Shown here: piece by piece, positions 22,423 through 30,397 of the stretch
Layout of the letters: every line of letters starts with the position of its first letter
Numbering within the stretch: position 1 is the stretch's first letter
Source: an uncultured Arsenicibacter sp.
GTDB taxonomy: Bacteria > Bacteroidota > Bacteroidia > Cytophagales > Spirosomataceae
Assembly (NCBI RefSeq): GCF_945952095.1
Contig: NZ_CAMFHL010000031.1
Coordinates: 1-45,577 of the forward strand
Reading direction: 5' to 3'
Length of the DNA stretch: 45,577 nucleotides
Program-made: the position numbers and the translations under genes
Notes under the pieces: generated by a model
Database searches by the model: none
The model's input: only the letters and a program-made list of their open reading frames with translations
What the model was told of the DNA's origin: nothing

Positions 22423-24180
22423 TTATTTCAGATTCATATCGTCCACAATGCCCTGTACTTTCGCTTTTAGCTGCGCATATACCGAATCAAAATCTTCTTT
22501 CCGGTTCAGCGGTTCTACCACGCTGACGTAGAACTTAATCTTCGGCTCCGTACCCGACGGGCGGGCAGAAATTTTGCTGCCGTCGGCAGTGAAGAACTGC
22601 AATACATTTGACGATTCGATGCCGAGTTTGCCTGATTCGATTGTTTCTACGTCGCCGGTCTGCACATTAGTGCGGGTCAGCGCCTTATAGTCGTCCATCC
22701 GGATTACATCCGAACCGGCGATTGATTTCGGCGGGTTGGCGCGGAAATCGGCCATCATCTGCTGGATTTCTTCGGCGCCGGTCTTGCCTTTTTTGGTCAG
22801 TGAAACGAGGCCTTCGTAATAGAACCCGTTTTCCTGATACATTTCCATCAACAGGTCAAACAGGCTCAGGCCATTGTCTTTGGCATAAGCCGTCAGCTCG
22901 GCAATCATTGCGCACGACGCAATCGCATCCTTATCGCGCACGAAATCACCGATCAGGTAGCCGTAGCTTTCTTCGCCGCCACCGATAAACTGCTCTTTGC
23001 CTTCGAGCTCGCGGATCACCTGAGCGATGTATTTAAAGCCGGTCAGGGTGTTGTAGCATTTTACGCCATAGCGCTCGCAGATTTTGTCGATCAGGTCGGT
23101 GGTTACGATGGTTTTCGCCACAAACTCTTTCCCCTGCAGCTTACCGGCATCTTTCCATGCCCGCAGCAGGTAGAAAATGATCAGGCTGGCCATCTGGTTG
23201 CCGTTCAGCAGCTCGAATTCGCCGTGGTGGTTACGCGTCCCCGCCCCTACGCGGTCGGCGTCGGGATCAGTTGCCATCACCAGGTCGGCGTTCAGTTCCA
23301 GTGCCTTATCGAGTGCCAGCTGCATGGCCGCCTTTTCCTCCGGGTTCGGCGATGCCACCGTCGGGAAGTTACCATCCGGCGTTGCCTGGGCTTCGAGAAT
23401 GTGTACGTTATTGAAACCCAGCGCATCCAGTACCGGCGGCACCTGCGTGATACCCGTCCCGTGAATCGGTGTAAAGACGATGCTCAGGTCTTTCTGACGC
23501 GCAATCACGTCCGGATTTACCGCATTGGTTTTGATCCGGGCTACGTACTCACCATCTACCTCTTCGGCAATCAGATGGATACGTTCCTCAACGCCGTCAA
23601 ACTTAATGTCATCGACCGACTGGATTTTATTTACCTCCGCCACGATGTTTTTGTCGTGCGGAGCCACTACCTGTGAACCATCTACCCAATACGCCTTATA
23701 GCCGTTGTATTCCGGCGGGTTGTGCGACGCCGTGATCACGACACCGCTGTGGCAACCCAGGTGACGGATCGCAAACGAAAGCTCCGGCGTCGGGCGCAGC
23801 TCTTTGAACAGGTATACGGTAATGCCGTTTGCCGAGAAAACATCGGCGGTTATGCGGGCAAATTCCGGCGACATCCGGCGGCTGTCGTGTGCGATGGCCA
23901 CTTTAATTTCTTCGTTCGGGAAGGTCTGGTTCAGGTAGTTAGCCAGCCCCTGGGTAGCCGCACCAACGGTGTATTTGTTGATCCGGTTTGAGCCGACGCC
24001 GATGATACCCCGAAGCCCGCCCGTACCAAATTCCAGTGTCCGGTAGAACGAGTCGGTCAGGTCGGTATTCTGGCCTTCATCCAGCATTTTCTGAATGGCA
24101 GCTTTGGTGTCAGCGTCATAATTACCGTTGAGCCAGCGGTCTATTTCCTGTTGGGTTGTTGCGTCAAACGATGTTGTCAT
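22423..24180 (-). CDS. Phospho-sugar mutase (phosphoglucomutase/phosphomannomutase family)
   Basis: Cytoplasmic enzyme of 585 residues in the alpha-D-phosphohexomutase family, probably interconverting glucose 1- and 6-phosphate (PgcA-like length and layout). The phosphoserine loop is TASHNPPEYNG with Ser152. The magnesium loop is DPDADRVG, the sugar-binding loop GGEESYGYL, and the C-terminal phosphate-binding loop RPSGTEPKIKFY. All four signature loops are intact. The ATG at 24180 (MTTSFDATT) is preferred over a start at 24249, because a very good promoter match (24228-24257) lies between the two. Monocistronic and divergent from the DUF2975 operon. Confidence 0.93.
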   Translation of the reverse strand: MTTSFDATTQQEIDRWLNGNYDADTKAAIQKMLDEGQNTDLTDSFYRTLEFGTGGLRGIIGVGSNRINKYTVGAATQGLANYLNQTFPNEEIKVAIAHDSRRMSPEFARITADVFSANGITVYLFKELRPTPELSFAIRHLGCHSGVVITASHNPPEYNGYKAYWVDGSQVVAPHDKNIVAEVNKIQSVDDIKFDGVEERIHLIAEEVDGEYVARIKTNAVNPDVIARQKDLSIVFTPIHGTGITQVPPVLDALGFNNVHILEAQATPDGNFPTVASPNPEEKAAMQLALDKALELNADLVMATDPDADRVGAGTRNHHGEFELLNGNQMASLIIFYLLRAWKDAGKLQGKEFVAKTIVTTDLIDKICERYGVKCYNTLTGFKYIAQVIRELEGKEQFIGGGEESYGYLIGDFVRDKDAIASCAMIAELTAYAKDNGLSLFDLLMEMYQENGFYYEGLVSLTKKGKTGAEEIQQMMADFRANPPKSIAGSDVIRMDDYKALTRTNVQTGDVETIESGKLGIESSNVLQFFTADGSKISARPSGTEPKIKFYVSVVEPLNRKEDFDSVYAQLKAKVQGIVDDMNLK

Positions 24181-24227
24181 TTGGGTTTTTATATTGAATT
24201 GCGAGAGTTCAGATAAAATGGTGCTGC

Positions 24228-24257
24228 CAAAATTACAATTCTCCTTCATGTTGGCAA
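24228..24257 (-). promoter_or_regulatory. Promoter of the phospho-sugar mutase gene
   Basis: On the minus strand: TTG (24257-24255), a 19-nt spacer and TAATTTTG (24235-24228), an exact match to TAnnTTTG. It predicts a leader of about 40 nt before the ATG at 24180. Confidence 0.65.
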
Positions 24258-24304
24258 GTCCTGTCAGTAAACAGCCAAACTACCCGATTGATTACCATAA
24301 AAAA

Positions 24305-24323
24305 TTTATTGTTTATCAATAAA
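24305..24323. promoter_or_regulatory. Palindrome upstream of DUF2975 promoter, candidate operator
   Basis: TTTATTG-TTTAT-CAATAAA is a perfect 7-bp dyad with a 5-nt spacer. It ends 6 bases before the -33 TTG of the DUF2975 operon. The operon encodes its own small HTH protein, which may bind here. Confidence 0.45.
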
Positions 24324-24329
24324 AATATA

Positions 24330-24360
24330 TTGACTCTTATAAAAAAAGAATTCAGATTTG
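24330..24360 (+). promoter_or_regulatory. Candidate promoter of the DUF2975-HTH operon
   Basis: TTG at 24330-24332, a 20-nt spacer and CAGATTTG at 24353-24360, one base off TAnnTTTG. It ends 27 bases before the ATG at 24388 and supports that start. Confidence 0.5.
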
Positions 24361-24387
24361 CGGGGAATTAACAATGACTTAACCGCC

Positions 24388-25035
24388 ATGACACAAGCTA
24401 TACCCTCACTTTATCTCCGCATCCTGAAAACCGGCGTTACCCTTCTCTTTTGGGCAAGCCTGCTGCTGATCAGTGTAATTGTCATCAAAGAAGGAAAAGA
24501 CTTCCTTTTTGGCGACGATCATTTCTTTGCCCTTGAAAACGTGGACCTGCACGTCGCCAACCCGAATGACCGTACCACAATCCGCCGCGCAGGCGAACTG
24601 ATTCATATCAACCCCGCCCGCGTAAGTATAAGCTTTGCCTACGACGACCCGGCGGCTTTTGACCATGTCAAATGGCTTTATTTCGCCACAACCCTCCCTT
24701 TGCTGCTGATGGGGATTGCGCTTGTCTGGCTGCTCTGGAACCTGAAACAGGTAGTTGATACCATCGGCACCGCCACTGTTTTCAGTCAGCAAAATGTCCG
24801 CCGTGTACGCATGATCGGCCTGTGCATCATCAGCGTGTATTTCCTTGAGAAAATACCGTGGTGGTTTGGTCAGTCGTATGTTTCGGATTTGCTGAATAAA
24901 GAATCCATTGCTTTTAGCGCCAACCACACCACCAGTATCCTGAACGGCTGGATGTTGGGCCTGCTGATTATTGCCCTTGCCGAAGTGTTCCGGCAGGGTG
25001 TGGTGCTGAAACAAGAAAATGAATTAACGATTTGA
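24388..25035 (+). CDS. DUF2975 family membrane protein (first copy)
   Basis: A 215-residue inner-membrane protein with about four membrane helices (near residues 12-32, 95-118, 137-157 and 185-205) and a soluble loop after the first helix. The C-terminal AEVFRQGVVLKQENELTI fits the DUF2975 ending, a conserved short tail after the last helix. Function is unknown. In other bacteria DUF2975 genes commonly sit beside a YozG-like Cro/CI helix-turn-helix gene, as here. First gene of a three-gene operon; the next gene starts 51 bases downstream. The ATG at 24388 is preferred to an upstream TTG because of the promoter position. Confidence 0.85.
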   Translation: MTQAIPSLYLRILKTGVTLLFWASLLLISVIVIKEGKDFLFGDDHFFALENVDLHVANPNDRTTIRRAGELIHINPARVSISFAYDDPAAFDHVKWLYFATTLPLLLMGIALVWLLWNLKQVVDTIGTATVFSQQNVRRVRMIGLCIISVYFLEKIPWWFGQSYVSDLLNKESIAFSANHTTSILNGWMLGLLIIALAEVFRQGVVLKQENELTI

Positions 25036-25086
25036 TGCTTCTCCTCCTTCACCGTCAACTCCCCGGAAGTATTAAAAAGCCCCCCT

Positions 25087-25821
25087 ATGAAATCAACACC
25101 AATGATCCGCTGGATTTACCGCATTTTTGACACGCTCTTTTTCGGACAAATCACTATTTACTGCCTGGCATTCTGTCTTCCGCTGATAATCGGCGTGGCG
25201 CATTGGTATGAAGCCCGGACCGGCGGCAATGCCAAACATAAAACAACTTGGAGCGGGGGGCTCCGTACGGCCCTTACGTTCCCGGTTGCAGGGCACCCTT
25301 TCACCCACACTACCTTTCCGCGTAATCCCTGGAAAGATACGGTAGCCATCAACCCGCCGGTAGAAATTAAGCTGGCAGAGAATACCGTTGCGCCCTATTT
25401 GTTAACGTTCACGATTGGCTCCTGGCAGGATTTCCGAACCATTCCGGCTGTGCTTATCATCCTTGGATACCTGCGATTTTTGCTCTACATCGGCAGTCTG
25501 CTCTGGGCAAACTATCTGCTGCGAAATATGTTCCGGGCACTTACCTATGAAATCTACTTTAGCCACCCGATCTGGAAACGATGTCAAACAGTGGGCTGGA
25601 TCATCACAGGTTATTTTTTCGCCTACAATATCGTTATCAACCTGAGCCATGTGGCCGCCTGGCGTTACCTGGCGACCAAAGGTTTCCTCGAGGATTTGCA
25701 ACAACCTTTTTTGTGGCCGGATAACTGGATGTGGCTGTGGGCAGGGTTAACTTTGCTCGTCTTTGCGCAGGCCTTCCGGTTCGGAACGCAGCTGCAACAG
25801 GAAAAAGACTTAACGATTTAG
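25087..25821 (+). CDS. DUF2975 family membrane protein (second copy)
   Basis: A 244-residue membrane protein with four predicted helices: one near the N-terminus (TIYCLAFCLPLIIGVA), two in the middle and one at the end (WMWLWAGLTLLVFAQAF). The ending AQAFRFGTQLQQEKDLTI closely parallels that of the preceding gene (AEVFRQGVVLKQENELTI), so the two are probably diverged duplicates. The extracytoplasmic loop after helix 1 is longer and rich in Thr, Pro and aromatic residues. The HTH gene follows after 4 bases, so translation is probably coupled. Confidence 0.83.
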   Translation: MKSTPMIRWIYRIFDTLFFGQITIYCLAFCLPLIIGVAHWYEARTGGNAKHKTTWSGGLRTALTFPVAGHPFTHTTFPRNPWKDTVAINPPVEIKLAENTVAPYLLTFTIGSWQDFRTIPAVLIILGYLRFLLYIGSLLWANYLLRNMFRALTYEIYFSHPIWKRCQTVGWIITGYFFAYNIVINLSHVAAWRYLATKGFLEDLQQPFLWPDNWMWLWAGLTLLVFAQAFRFGTQLQQEKDLTI

Positions 25822-25825
25822 GAAT

Positions 25826-26032
25826 ATGCCGATTGTTGTGAACGTAGATGTGATGATGGCCCGTCGGAAGATGTCCCTGACCGAGCTGTCGGAGAAAGTC
25901 GGCATTACGATGGCAAACTTATCCATTCTGAAGACCGGCAAGGCACGGGCCATCCGCTTCGAAACCCTCGAAGCCCTCTGCGAAGCCCTCGACTGCCAGC
26001 CCGGCGACCTGCTGGAATACCAGCGGGAATAA
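25826..26032 (+). CDS. YozG-like Cro/CI family helix-turn-helix regulator
   Basis: A 68-residue protein made almost wholly of one Cro/CI-type DNA-binding domain (MSLTELSEKVGITMANLSILK, then a basic turn and FETLEALCEALDCQPGDLLEY). The LCEALDCQPGDLLEY end is characteristic of the small HTH_26/YozG group. It starts 4 bases after the second DUF2975 gene. A role in controlling its own operon is inferred from the context; a palindrome lies upstream of the operon promoter. Confidence 0.93.
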   Translation: MPIVVNVDVMMARRKMSLTELSEKVGITMANLSILKTGKARAIRFETLEALCEALDCQPGDLLEYQRE

Positions 26033-26053
26033 GTTATCTGAACGCTGAAACAT

Positions 26054-26081
26054 GAAGAGACAAGGCATGCCTTGTCTCTTC
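26054..26081. repeat. 28-bp perfect palindrome of the AGAGAC...GTCTCT type
   Basis: A perfect 14+14 palindrome with outer arms GAAGAGAC/GTCTCTTC around the 12-bp core AAGGCATGCCTT. It lies between the convergent HTH and Ddl-like genes. It shares its AGAGAC/GTCTCT outer arms and 24-bp frame with the palindrome at 31575-31600, but its core is different. Confidence 0.85.
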
Positions 26082-26110
26082 AATGCAAATAGAACTCTGT
26101 ACTACAAGGA

Positions 26111-27742
26111 TTAAACGTATTGCTCCGTGATATGCCGGAGCCGGTCGGCCGTTTCGGTCAGCAGCGGATGACGCGGCTGCGCCAGTGCCTGCTCCAGATC
26201 GGCTACGGTATCTTTGAACAGCGCCCAGACGGCCAGTGTTGTTTTACTGCCATCGGCGGCTTCATACACCAGCTCCGGCCGCACCTGCCCTTCGGCCGCC
26301 AACCGGTTATAGGTAGCTTTAGCGTTGGCATAGGCTTCATCACTGGCCGCGAAGCTCACCTCCTGTACCGGCAACGGACTGGCTTTTCGGGCAGCCAGCC
26401 GGCTATCCAGTTCGGCCAGCATTGATTTCAGGCGGAACGTGTCTTTACCCGTCCGGATGCGCTCCCGCAGCGACTGCCGGATCAGATACGTTAACGAGTT
26501 GGTCAGGTTCATTCCCACCTCAGCCATCTGTTTGAAAATCAGCGAGGCCGGCGACATGCCCGGAATAGTATTCGGATCATGCAGCAGTACGCGCCCGTCG
26601 GCCGTCAGGAAACCGTCGATACGCGAATACACGTTGATGCCCAGTTTCGAGAACACGGTACTGACTGCCTGCTGAATGTTGCGGTTGTTTTCGAGCGATG
26701 TATCGACCGGAATCCGCTTTTTCGTCACGTTCGACAGGTATTTCGAGGCAAAATCGAAGCTCTCGACATTGTACACTTCCGTTGGCGGGAGAGCAATAGC
26801 GGTTCCGGTATCATCCTGAATTACGCCGCACGAAAACTCCTGACCGCTGATAAACTCTTCGAACAGGACCTCATCTTCTGAATTCAGCGAGCTCAGCACG
26901 ATGTTGTCCTCCGATTCAGCCGTCAGCTGATCCAGACAGGCGATGAGCTGTACCGGTCCCATCAGGTATTCGCCCGTTTTTTCCAGGACCACCGGATAGC
27001 CGATACCCTGGTCCAGCTGGGCCACCTGCTGCGCAAAGGCCGCCTTTTCATCTCCGCTCAACGCTGTCCAGGCGGCCGGCTCAACGACCTGTTTGAAGAA
27101 ACACTGATCCACCGATTTGATGAACTTGTCCAGGTTCTTCTCACGCACAATAGCCACCCCGATAGACGAGCCCTGATGCGGGGCTTTTACCACTACCGGC
27201 AAGCCCAGGTGCTCCACCAGCGAATCGAAATAGGCAGCTTTGTCGGCCTGCTCCCAATCCGTCCGGTTTACCACGGCGGTCTTTTTCTCCTGCCCGTTGA
27301 CGAGAGCAATCAAGTGGTTTTGCAGAATTTTATTGATTCCGATCGCCGAACCGATCAGGCCCGGGCCGGTGTACGGTATTTTAAACCATTCGAACAGGCC
27401 CTGAATGGCACCGTCTTCACAGTCGGGACCATGCATAGCCAGAAAGGCAATATCGAAATAGTCTTCAAACCAGTCGGGTTCGATTGACTCTCCTTCGTCA
27501 AATTCGTCTTCTTCCAGTGATTCGTCGTATACCGAGAAACCACCGTCTTTCGGCAGGGCGTCACGGATGGCACCATGCTCCAGAAACTCAGGCGAAACGT
27601 GATAAAACCGGCCCCAGCCGCTCACAAAAATCAGAACGGGTTCGAACAACGATTTGTCTAAATACTGGTAAGCCGTGCGGCCTCCCATAAATGATACCTC
27701 GCGCTCACGCGACGGCCCTCCGAAGAAAATTCCTACTCTCAC
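26111..27742 (-). CDS. D-alanine--D-alanine ligase-like ATP-grasp protein, long form
   Basis: ATP-grasp ligase of the Ddl family, expected to join two D-alanines for peptidoglycan in the cytoplasm. It has 543 residues, against about 300-370 for ordinary Ddl. Ddl landmarks: GGPSREREVS (Glu13), MHGPDCEDGAIQGLFE, PYTGPGLIGSAIGINK, KAPHQGSSIGV and RIDGFLTADGR. The metal motif reads DPNTIPGM with Asp389 where Ddl normally has Glu. Extra material lies in an acidic N-terminal stretch (SLEEDEFDEGES), a central insert (about 215-300) and a C-terminal extension of about 110 residues. Translation starts at GTG (27742); no better ATG exists. It may be a true Ddl variant or a ligase of different substrate. 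Preceded by the terminator of the nifU operon, so probably transcribed separately. Confidence 0.82.
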   Translation of the reverse strand: MRVGIFFGGPSREREVSFMGGRTAYQYLDKSLFEPVLIFVSGWGRFYHVSPEFLEHGAIRDALPKDGGFSVYDESLEEDEFDEGESIEPDWFEDYFDIAFLAMHGPDCEDGAIQGLFEWFKIPYTGPGLIGSAIGINKILQNHLIALVNGQEKKTAVVNRTDWEQADKAAYFDSLVEHLGLPVVVKAPHQGSSIGVAIVREKNLDKFIKSVDQCFFKQVVEPAAWTALSGDEKAAFAQQVAQLDQGIGYPVVLEKTGEYLMGPVQLIACLDQLTAESEDNIVLSSLNSEDEVLFEEFISGQEFSCGVIQDDTGTAIALPPTEVYNVESFDFASKYLSNVTKKRIPVDTSLENNRNIQQAVSTVFSKLGINVYSRIDGFLTADGRVLLHDPNTIPGMSPASLIFKQMAEVGMNLTNSLTYLIRQSLRERIRTGKDTFRLKSMLAELDSRLAARKASPLPVQEVSFAASDEAYANAKATYNRLAAEGQVRPELVYEAADGSKTTLAVWALFKDTVADLEQALAQPRHPLLTETADRLRHITEQYV

Positions 27743-27804
27743 AATGAGTTGCTGAGTGATTGGGTGATTGAGCGAATTAGTGACGTGTCGTCATGCAAAG
27801 AAAC

Positions 27805-27834
27805 GAAAAAGCCGCCTGTTTTAAGACAGACGGC
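27805..27834 (-). terminator. Intrinsic terminator of the GSCFA-mrp-nifU operon
   Basis: A 9-bp stem with one G-U pair (27811-27819 with 27826-27834) and a 6-nt loop, followed on the minus strand by five T. It lies about 48 bases after the nifU stop codon and separates that operon from the Ddl-like gene. Confidence 0.75.
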
Positions 27835-27881
27835 CCTCCGGAAACAGATGTTCCGGTAAAATATTAGTGGTTTAGCCTCCC

Positions 27882-28145
27882 TTACGCAACCGACGTAATG
27901 TTGATGGCTTCTACTTTCGTGATTTCAGGTACAGCTTTCAGCACGGCTTCTTCGAGGCCGCCTTTAAAGGTCATAGCCGACATCGGACAGCTTCCGCACG
28001 AGCCTTCCAGCTCCAGCCGGACAACGTTGGTTTCCGAAATATCCACAATCCGTACATTACCGCCATCTGCCTTCAGATAAGGCCGGATGCTGTCTAACGC
28101 ACGTTCTACTCTATCTTTTAAGTCGTGTCCTACCGCCGTTTGCAT
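27882..28145 (-). CDS. NifU-like iron-sulfur carrier domain protein
   Basis: An 87-residue cytoplasmic protein consisting of the NifU C-terminal (Nfu) domain. It probably carries or delivers an Fe-S cluster to target proteins. The cluster-binding pair is Cys50 and Cys53 in EGSCGSCPMS, preceded by the family segment LDSIRPYLKADGGNVRIVD. Stand-alone Nfu of this size is normal. It lies 82 bases after mrp on the same strand and is followed by a terminator, so the three-gene operon GSCFA-mrp-nifU is likely and makes sense as Fe-S cluster handling. Confidence 0.93.
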   Translation of the reverse strand: MQTAVGHDLKDRVERALDSIRPYLKADGGNVRIVDISETNVVRLELEGSCGSCPMSAMTFKGGLEEAVLKAVPEITKVEAINITSVA

Positions 28146-28227
28146 GAATTGTCTTATTTGTCGGTAAATTTACTATTAATTCGTCAGAAAGCGCAAGTTA
28201 AGAAGCGAATATACGCTGGCCGGTCAC

Positions 28228-29337
28228 TTAACCGCGAACGATTTCTACCCGCTTTGTCTGGTCCTGCGTGGCATTCCGGATAGCCACCTGCTGCGCCAGT
28301 GCTTCGGCCGCTGCCCTGAACGCCTCCGTTGCCGGATTTTCGTTTCCGATTACGGCGGGTTTCCCTTCATCACCGGCTTCGCGTACGCTCTGTACGAGCG
28401 GCACCTGCGCCAGCAACGGTACCGAAAACTTATCGGCCAGGGCTTGTCCGCCACCTTTTCCGAAAATCGGATATTTGTGGTCAGGCAGTTCGGCCGGTGT
28501 AAACCAGGCCATGTTTTCAACCACGCCCAGCACCGGCACATTGATCTGCGGCTGCCGGAACATCGCCAGCCCTTTTACGGCATCGGCCAGGGCCACTTTC
28601 TGCGGCGTTGTGACAATGACAGCGCCCGTAACCGGTACAGTCTGCACCAGGGTCAGGTGAATATCACTCGTACCCGGCGGCAGGTCAATCAGCAGGTAAT
28701 CCAGCTCGCCCCAGTTCGTATCGGCAAAAAACTGACGCAATGCCTGACTTGCCATCGGCCCGCGCCATACAATCGCGCTGTCGGGTGGCGTCAGGAAGCC
28801 GATCGACATGATTTTAACCCCGAACTGCTGTACCGGATGCAGCATGTTCTTGCCGTCAACCTGACTTACGCCCGGCTGAATATCTTCCGCCCCGAACATA
28901 ACCGGCATGGAAGGGCCTGAAATATCGGCGTCAATAATCCCGACCTTCGCGCCTGATTTGTGCAGCGCCACGGCCAGGTTCGCCGTTACGGTTGATTTGC
29001 CCACCCCGCCTTTACCTGACGCAATGGCGATGATGTTTTTCACACCCGGCAACACCGGCGCATTGTAGCGTGTTGAGGTCACATCGGCCGTCAGGTTAAC
29101 TTTCACCTGGATAGCCGGGCCAATGTGCGTATGAATCGCGTCTTCGCACCGCTTCCGGATCAGTTCTTTGAGCGGGCAGGCAGGCGTCGTCAGCACGACC
29201 GTGAAGAAGACCTGATCGATCCCCAGTTCAATATCCTTAATCATGCCGAGCGTTACCAGATCCTGTTTCAGATCCGGCTCTTCTACATGACTCAGAGCCG
29301 CCAATACCGACTCTTTGGTTAATTTATACGTAGACAT
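28228..29337 (-). CDS. mrp: Mrp/NBP35 family P-loop ATPase (iron-sulfur cluster carrier)
   Basis: Cytoplasmic Fe-S cluster carrier ATPase of the Mrp/ApbC family, 369 residues. The N-terminal MIP18-like domain (about 5-85) contains TTPACPLKELIRKRC. The deviant Walker A GKGGVGKST is at 108-116, followed by DADISGPSMP and LLIDLPPGTSD. The segment where many Mrp proteins carry the CxxC cluster ligands reads ENMAWFTPAELPDHKYPIFG here, without cysteines, so cluster binding would need other residues, perhaps Cys54 and Cys64. The start overlaps the end of the GSCFA gene by 14 bases, and nifU follows. Confidence 0.93.
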   Translation of the reverse strand: MSTYKLTKESVLAALSHVEEPDLKQDLVTLGMIKDIELGIDQVFFTVVLTTPACPLKELIRKRCEDAIHTHIGPAIQVKVNLTADVTSTRYNAPVLPGVKNIIAIASGKGGVGKSTVTANLAVALHKSGAKVGIIDADISGPSMPVMFGAEDIQPGVSQVDGKNMLHPVQQFGVKIMSIGFLTPPDSAIVWRGPMASQALRQFFADTNWGELDYLLIDLPPGTSDIHLTLVQTVPVTGAVIVTTPQKVALADAVKGLAMFRQPQINVPVLGVVENMAWFTPAELPDHKYPIFGKGGGQALADKFSVPLLAQVPLVQSVREAGDEGKPAVIGNENPATEAFRAAAEALAQQVAIRNATQDQTKRVEIVRG

Positions 29338-30319
29338 TCTTATAATCAGTTAGACCACTGCGTACCCGGGCCAGTTCATCCGTTACATCAATGCGATCCT
29401 GTAAGCGTTCGAGTTTTGTCAGTAATTGCTGTAGAAACGCCTGATGTGCTTTCGTTGGCCCATGTAGTGGCCGGTGTGCCAACGATTTGCGGATACTATC
29501 CCACTCCGTTACGAAAGTGCGAAGTTCGGTATCAAACGCGCTCTGAACAAATTTTTCAAAGATGTATTCCTGTGCCTGTGCATTCGGATGAATCAGATCG
29601 GCCTCGTAGAACCGGTAATCCCGCAAATCGTCGACCATGATTTCATACGCAGGAAAGTACTGTACCGCATTTTCCCAGACCGTCAGCTCATGGCAAATGA
29701 CCCGGAGCATCGACTTGCTTACCTGATTCACGGGTAATGTATCCCGCGTGTGCCGCACCGGACTTACCGTTAACAACACCCGCAGACCAGGATTCGTTCG
29801 GCGCAGTTTCCGGATCAGCTGCTGTAGCTCGTCGCGCAGGTGCTCATGCGCATACAGGTATTTTTCAAACAGTTCTGACGGCATTTTGTGGCAATTGGCC
29901 ACCACACGTCCGGTTTCGGTATGCCGGTATACCATGGCCGTCCCGAGGGTAACGACCAGCCAATCGGCCCGAAGCAACGCCTGCCGCGTGGTATCGAGCA
30001 AACCGGTCAGCTGTGTCTGCAACGCCTGCCGGCTGTGTCCCCAGCACGATGAGTGGAAATCGTAATGGAACCAGATGCCGTTGCGTTCCACATATAAGGC
30101 CTCATCCGGTTCTCCGCCGTCAACGGCCAGTGTCAGCAGCTTGCTGATCGAAACCGGATTGAATACGGTCCCGAACGGGTTAGCCAGCACCGTCAGTTTA
30201 TGATCGGCCAGCTGGCGGCCCATAACGTCGGCAAAGCACGAGCCAATGGTCACAATCCGGTCGGTAAGCCGGAGTGGTTCAGGCAGTTTTCCGGGTGTCA
30301 GTTCAGTATGGAATTGCAT
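29324..30319 (-). CDS. GSCFA domain-containing protein
   Basis: A 331-residue protein with the GSCFA signature itself at residues 26-30 (VTIGSCFADVMG) and a later DLIHPN motif. Together these resemble the nucleophile and Asp-His blocks of SGNH/GDSL-type hydrolases. The substrate is unknown; an esterase or acylhydrolase role is inference from the fold similarity. There is no signal peptide. First gene of an operon with mrp and nifU; its 3' end overlaps the mrp start by 14 bases, which implies translational coupling. Confidence 0.92.
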   Translation of the reverse strand: MQFHTELTPGKLPEPLRLTDRIVTIGSCFADVMGRQLADHKLTVLANPFGTVFNPVSISKLLTLAVDGGEPDEALYVERNGIWFHYDFHSSCWGHSRQALQTQLTGLLDTTRQALLRADWLVVTLGTAMVYRHTETGRVVANCHKMPSELFEKYLYAHEHLRDELQQLIRKLRRTNPGLRVLLTVSPVRHTRDTLPVNQVSKSMLRVICHELTVWENAVQYFPAYEIMVDDLRDYRFYEADLIHPNAQAQEYIFEKFVQSAFDTELRTFVTEWDSIRKSLAHRPLHGPTKAHQAFLQQLLTKLERLQDRIDVTDELARVRSGLTDYKNVYV

Positions 30320-30332
30320 ACTGGTAAAACAA

Positions 30333-30359
30333 AAAAACGGACCGAATAGGTCCGTTTTT
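30333..30359 (-). terminator. Intrinsic terminator of the rpsF-rpsR-rplI operon
   Basis: An 11-bp perfect stem (AAAAACGGACC at 30333-30343 with GGTCCGTTTTT at 30349-30359) and a 5-nt loop, ending in a run of seven T on the minus strand. It lies about 40 bases after the rplI stop and directly upstream of the GSCFA gene. Confidence 0.88.
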
Positions 30360-30397
30360 ACGACAAACTTTCACTCAGTAATGAGCTGCGTTTCAGC

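Noticed and set aside
24388..26032. The DUF2975-HTH operon as a toxin-antitoxin or phage defence system.
   Set aside because: The membrane proteins have no toxin or nuclease motif, their size is above that of small membrane toxins, and the arrangement fits the known DUF2975-YozG pairing better.
26054..26081. Palindrome as a simple intrinsic terminator of the DUF2975-HTH operon.
   Set aside because: No T-run follows on either strand, and the shared frame with 31575-31600 marks it as a repeat family member; a role in termination remains possible but is not shown.
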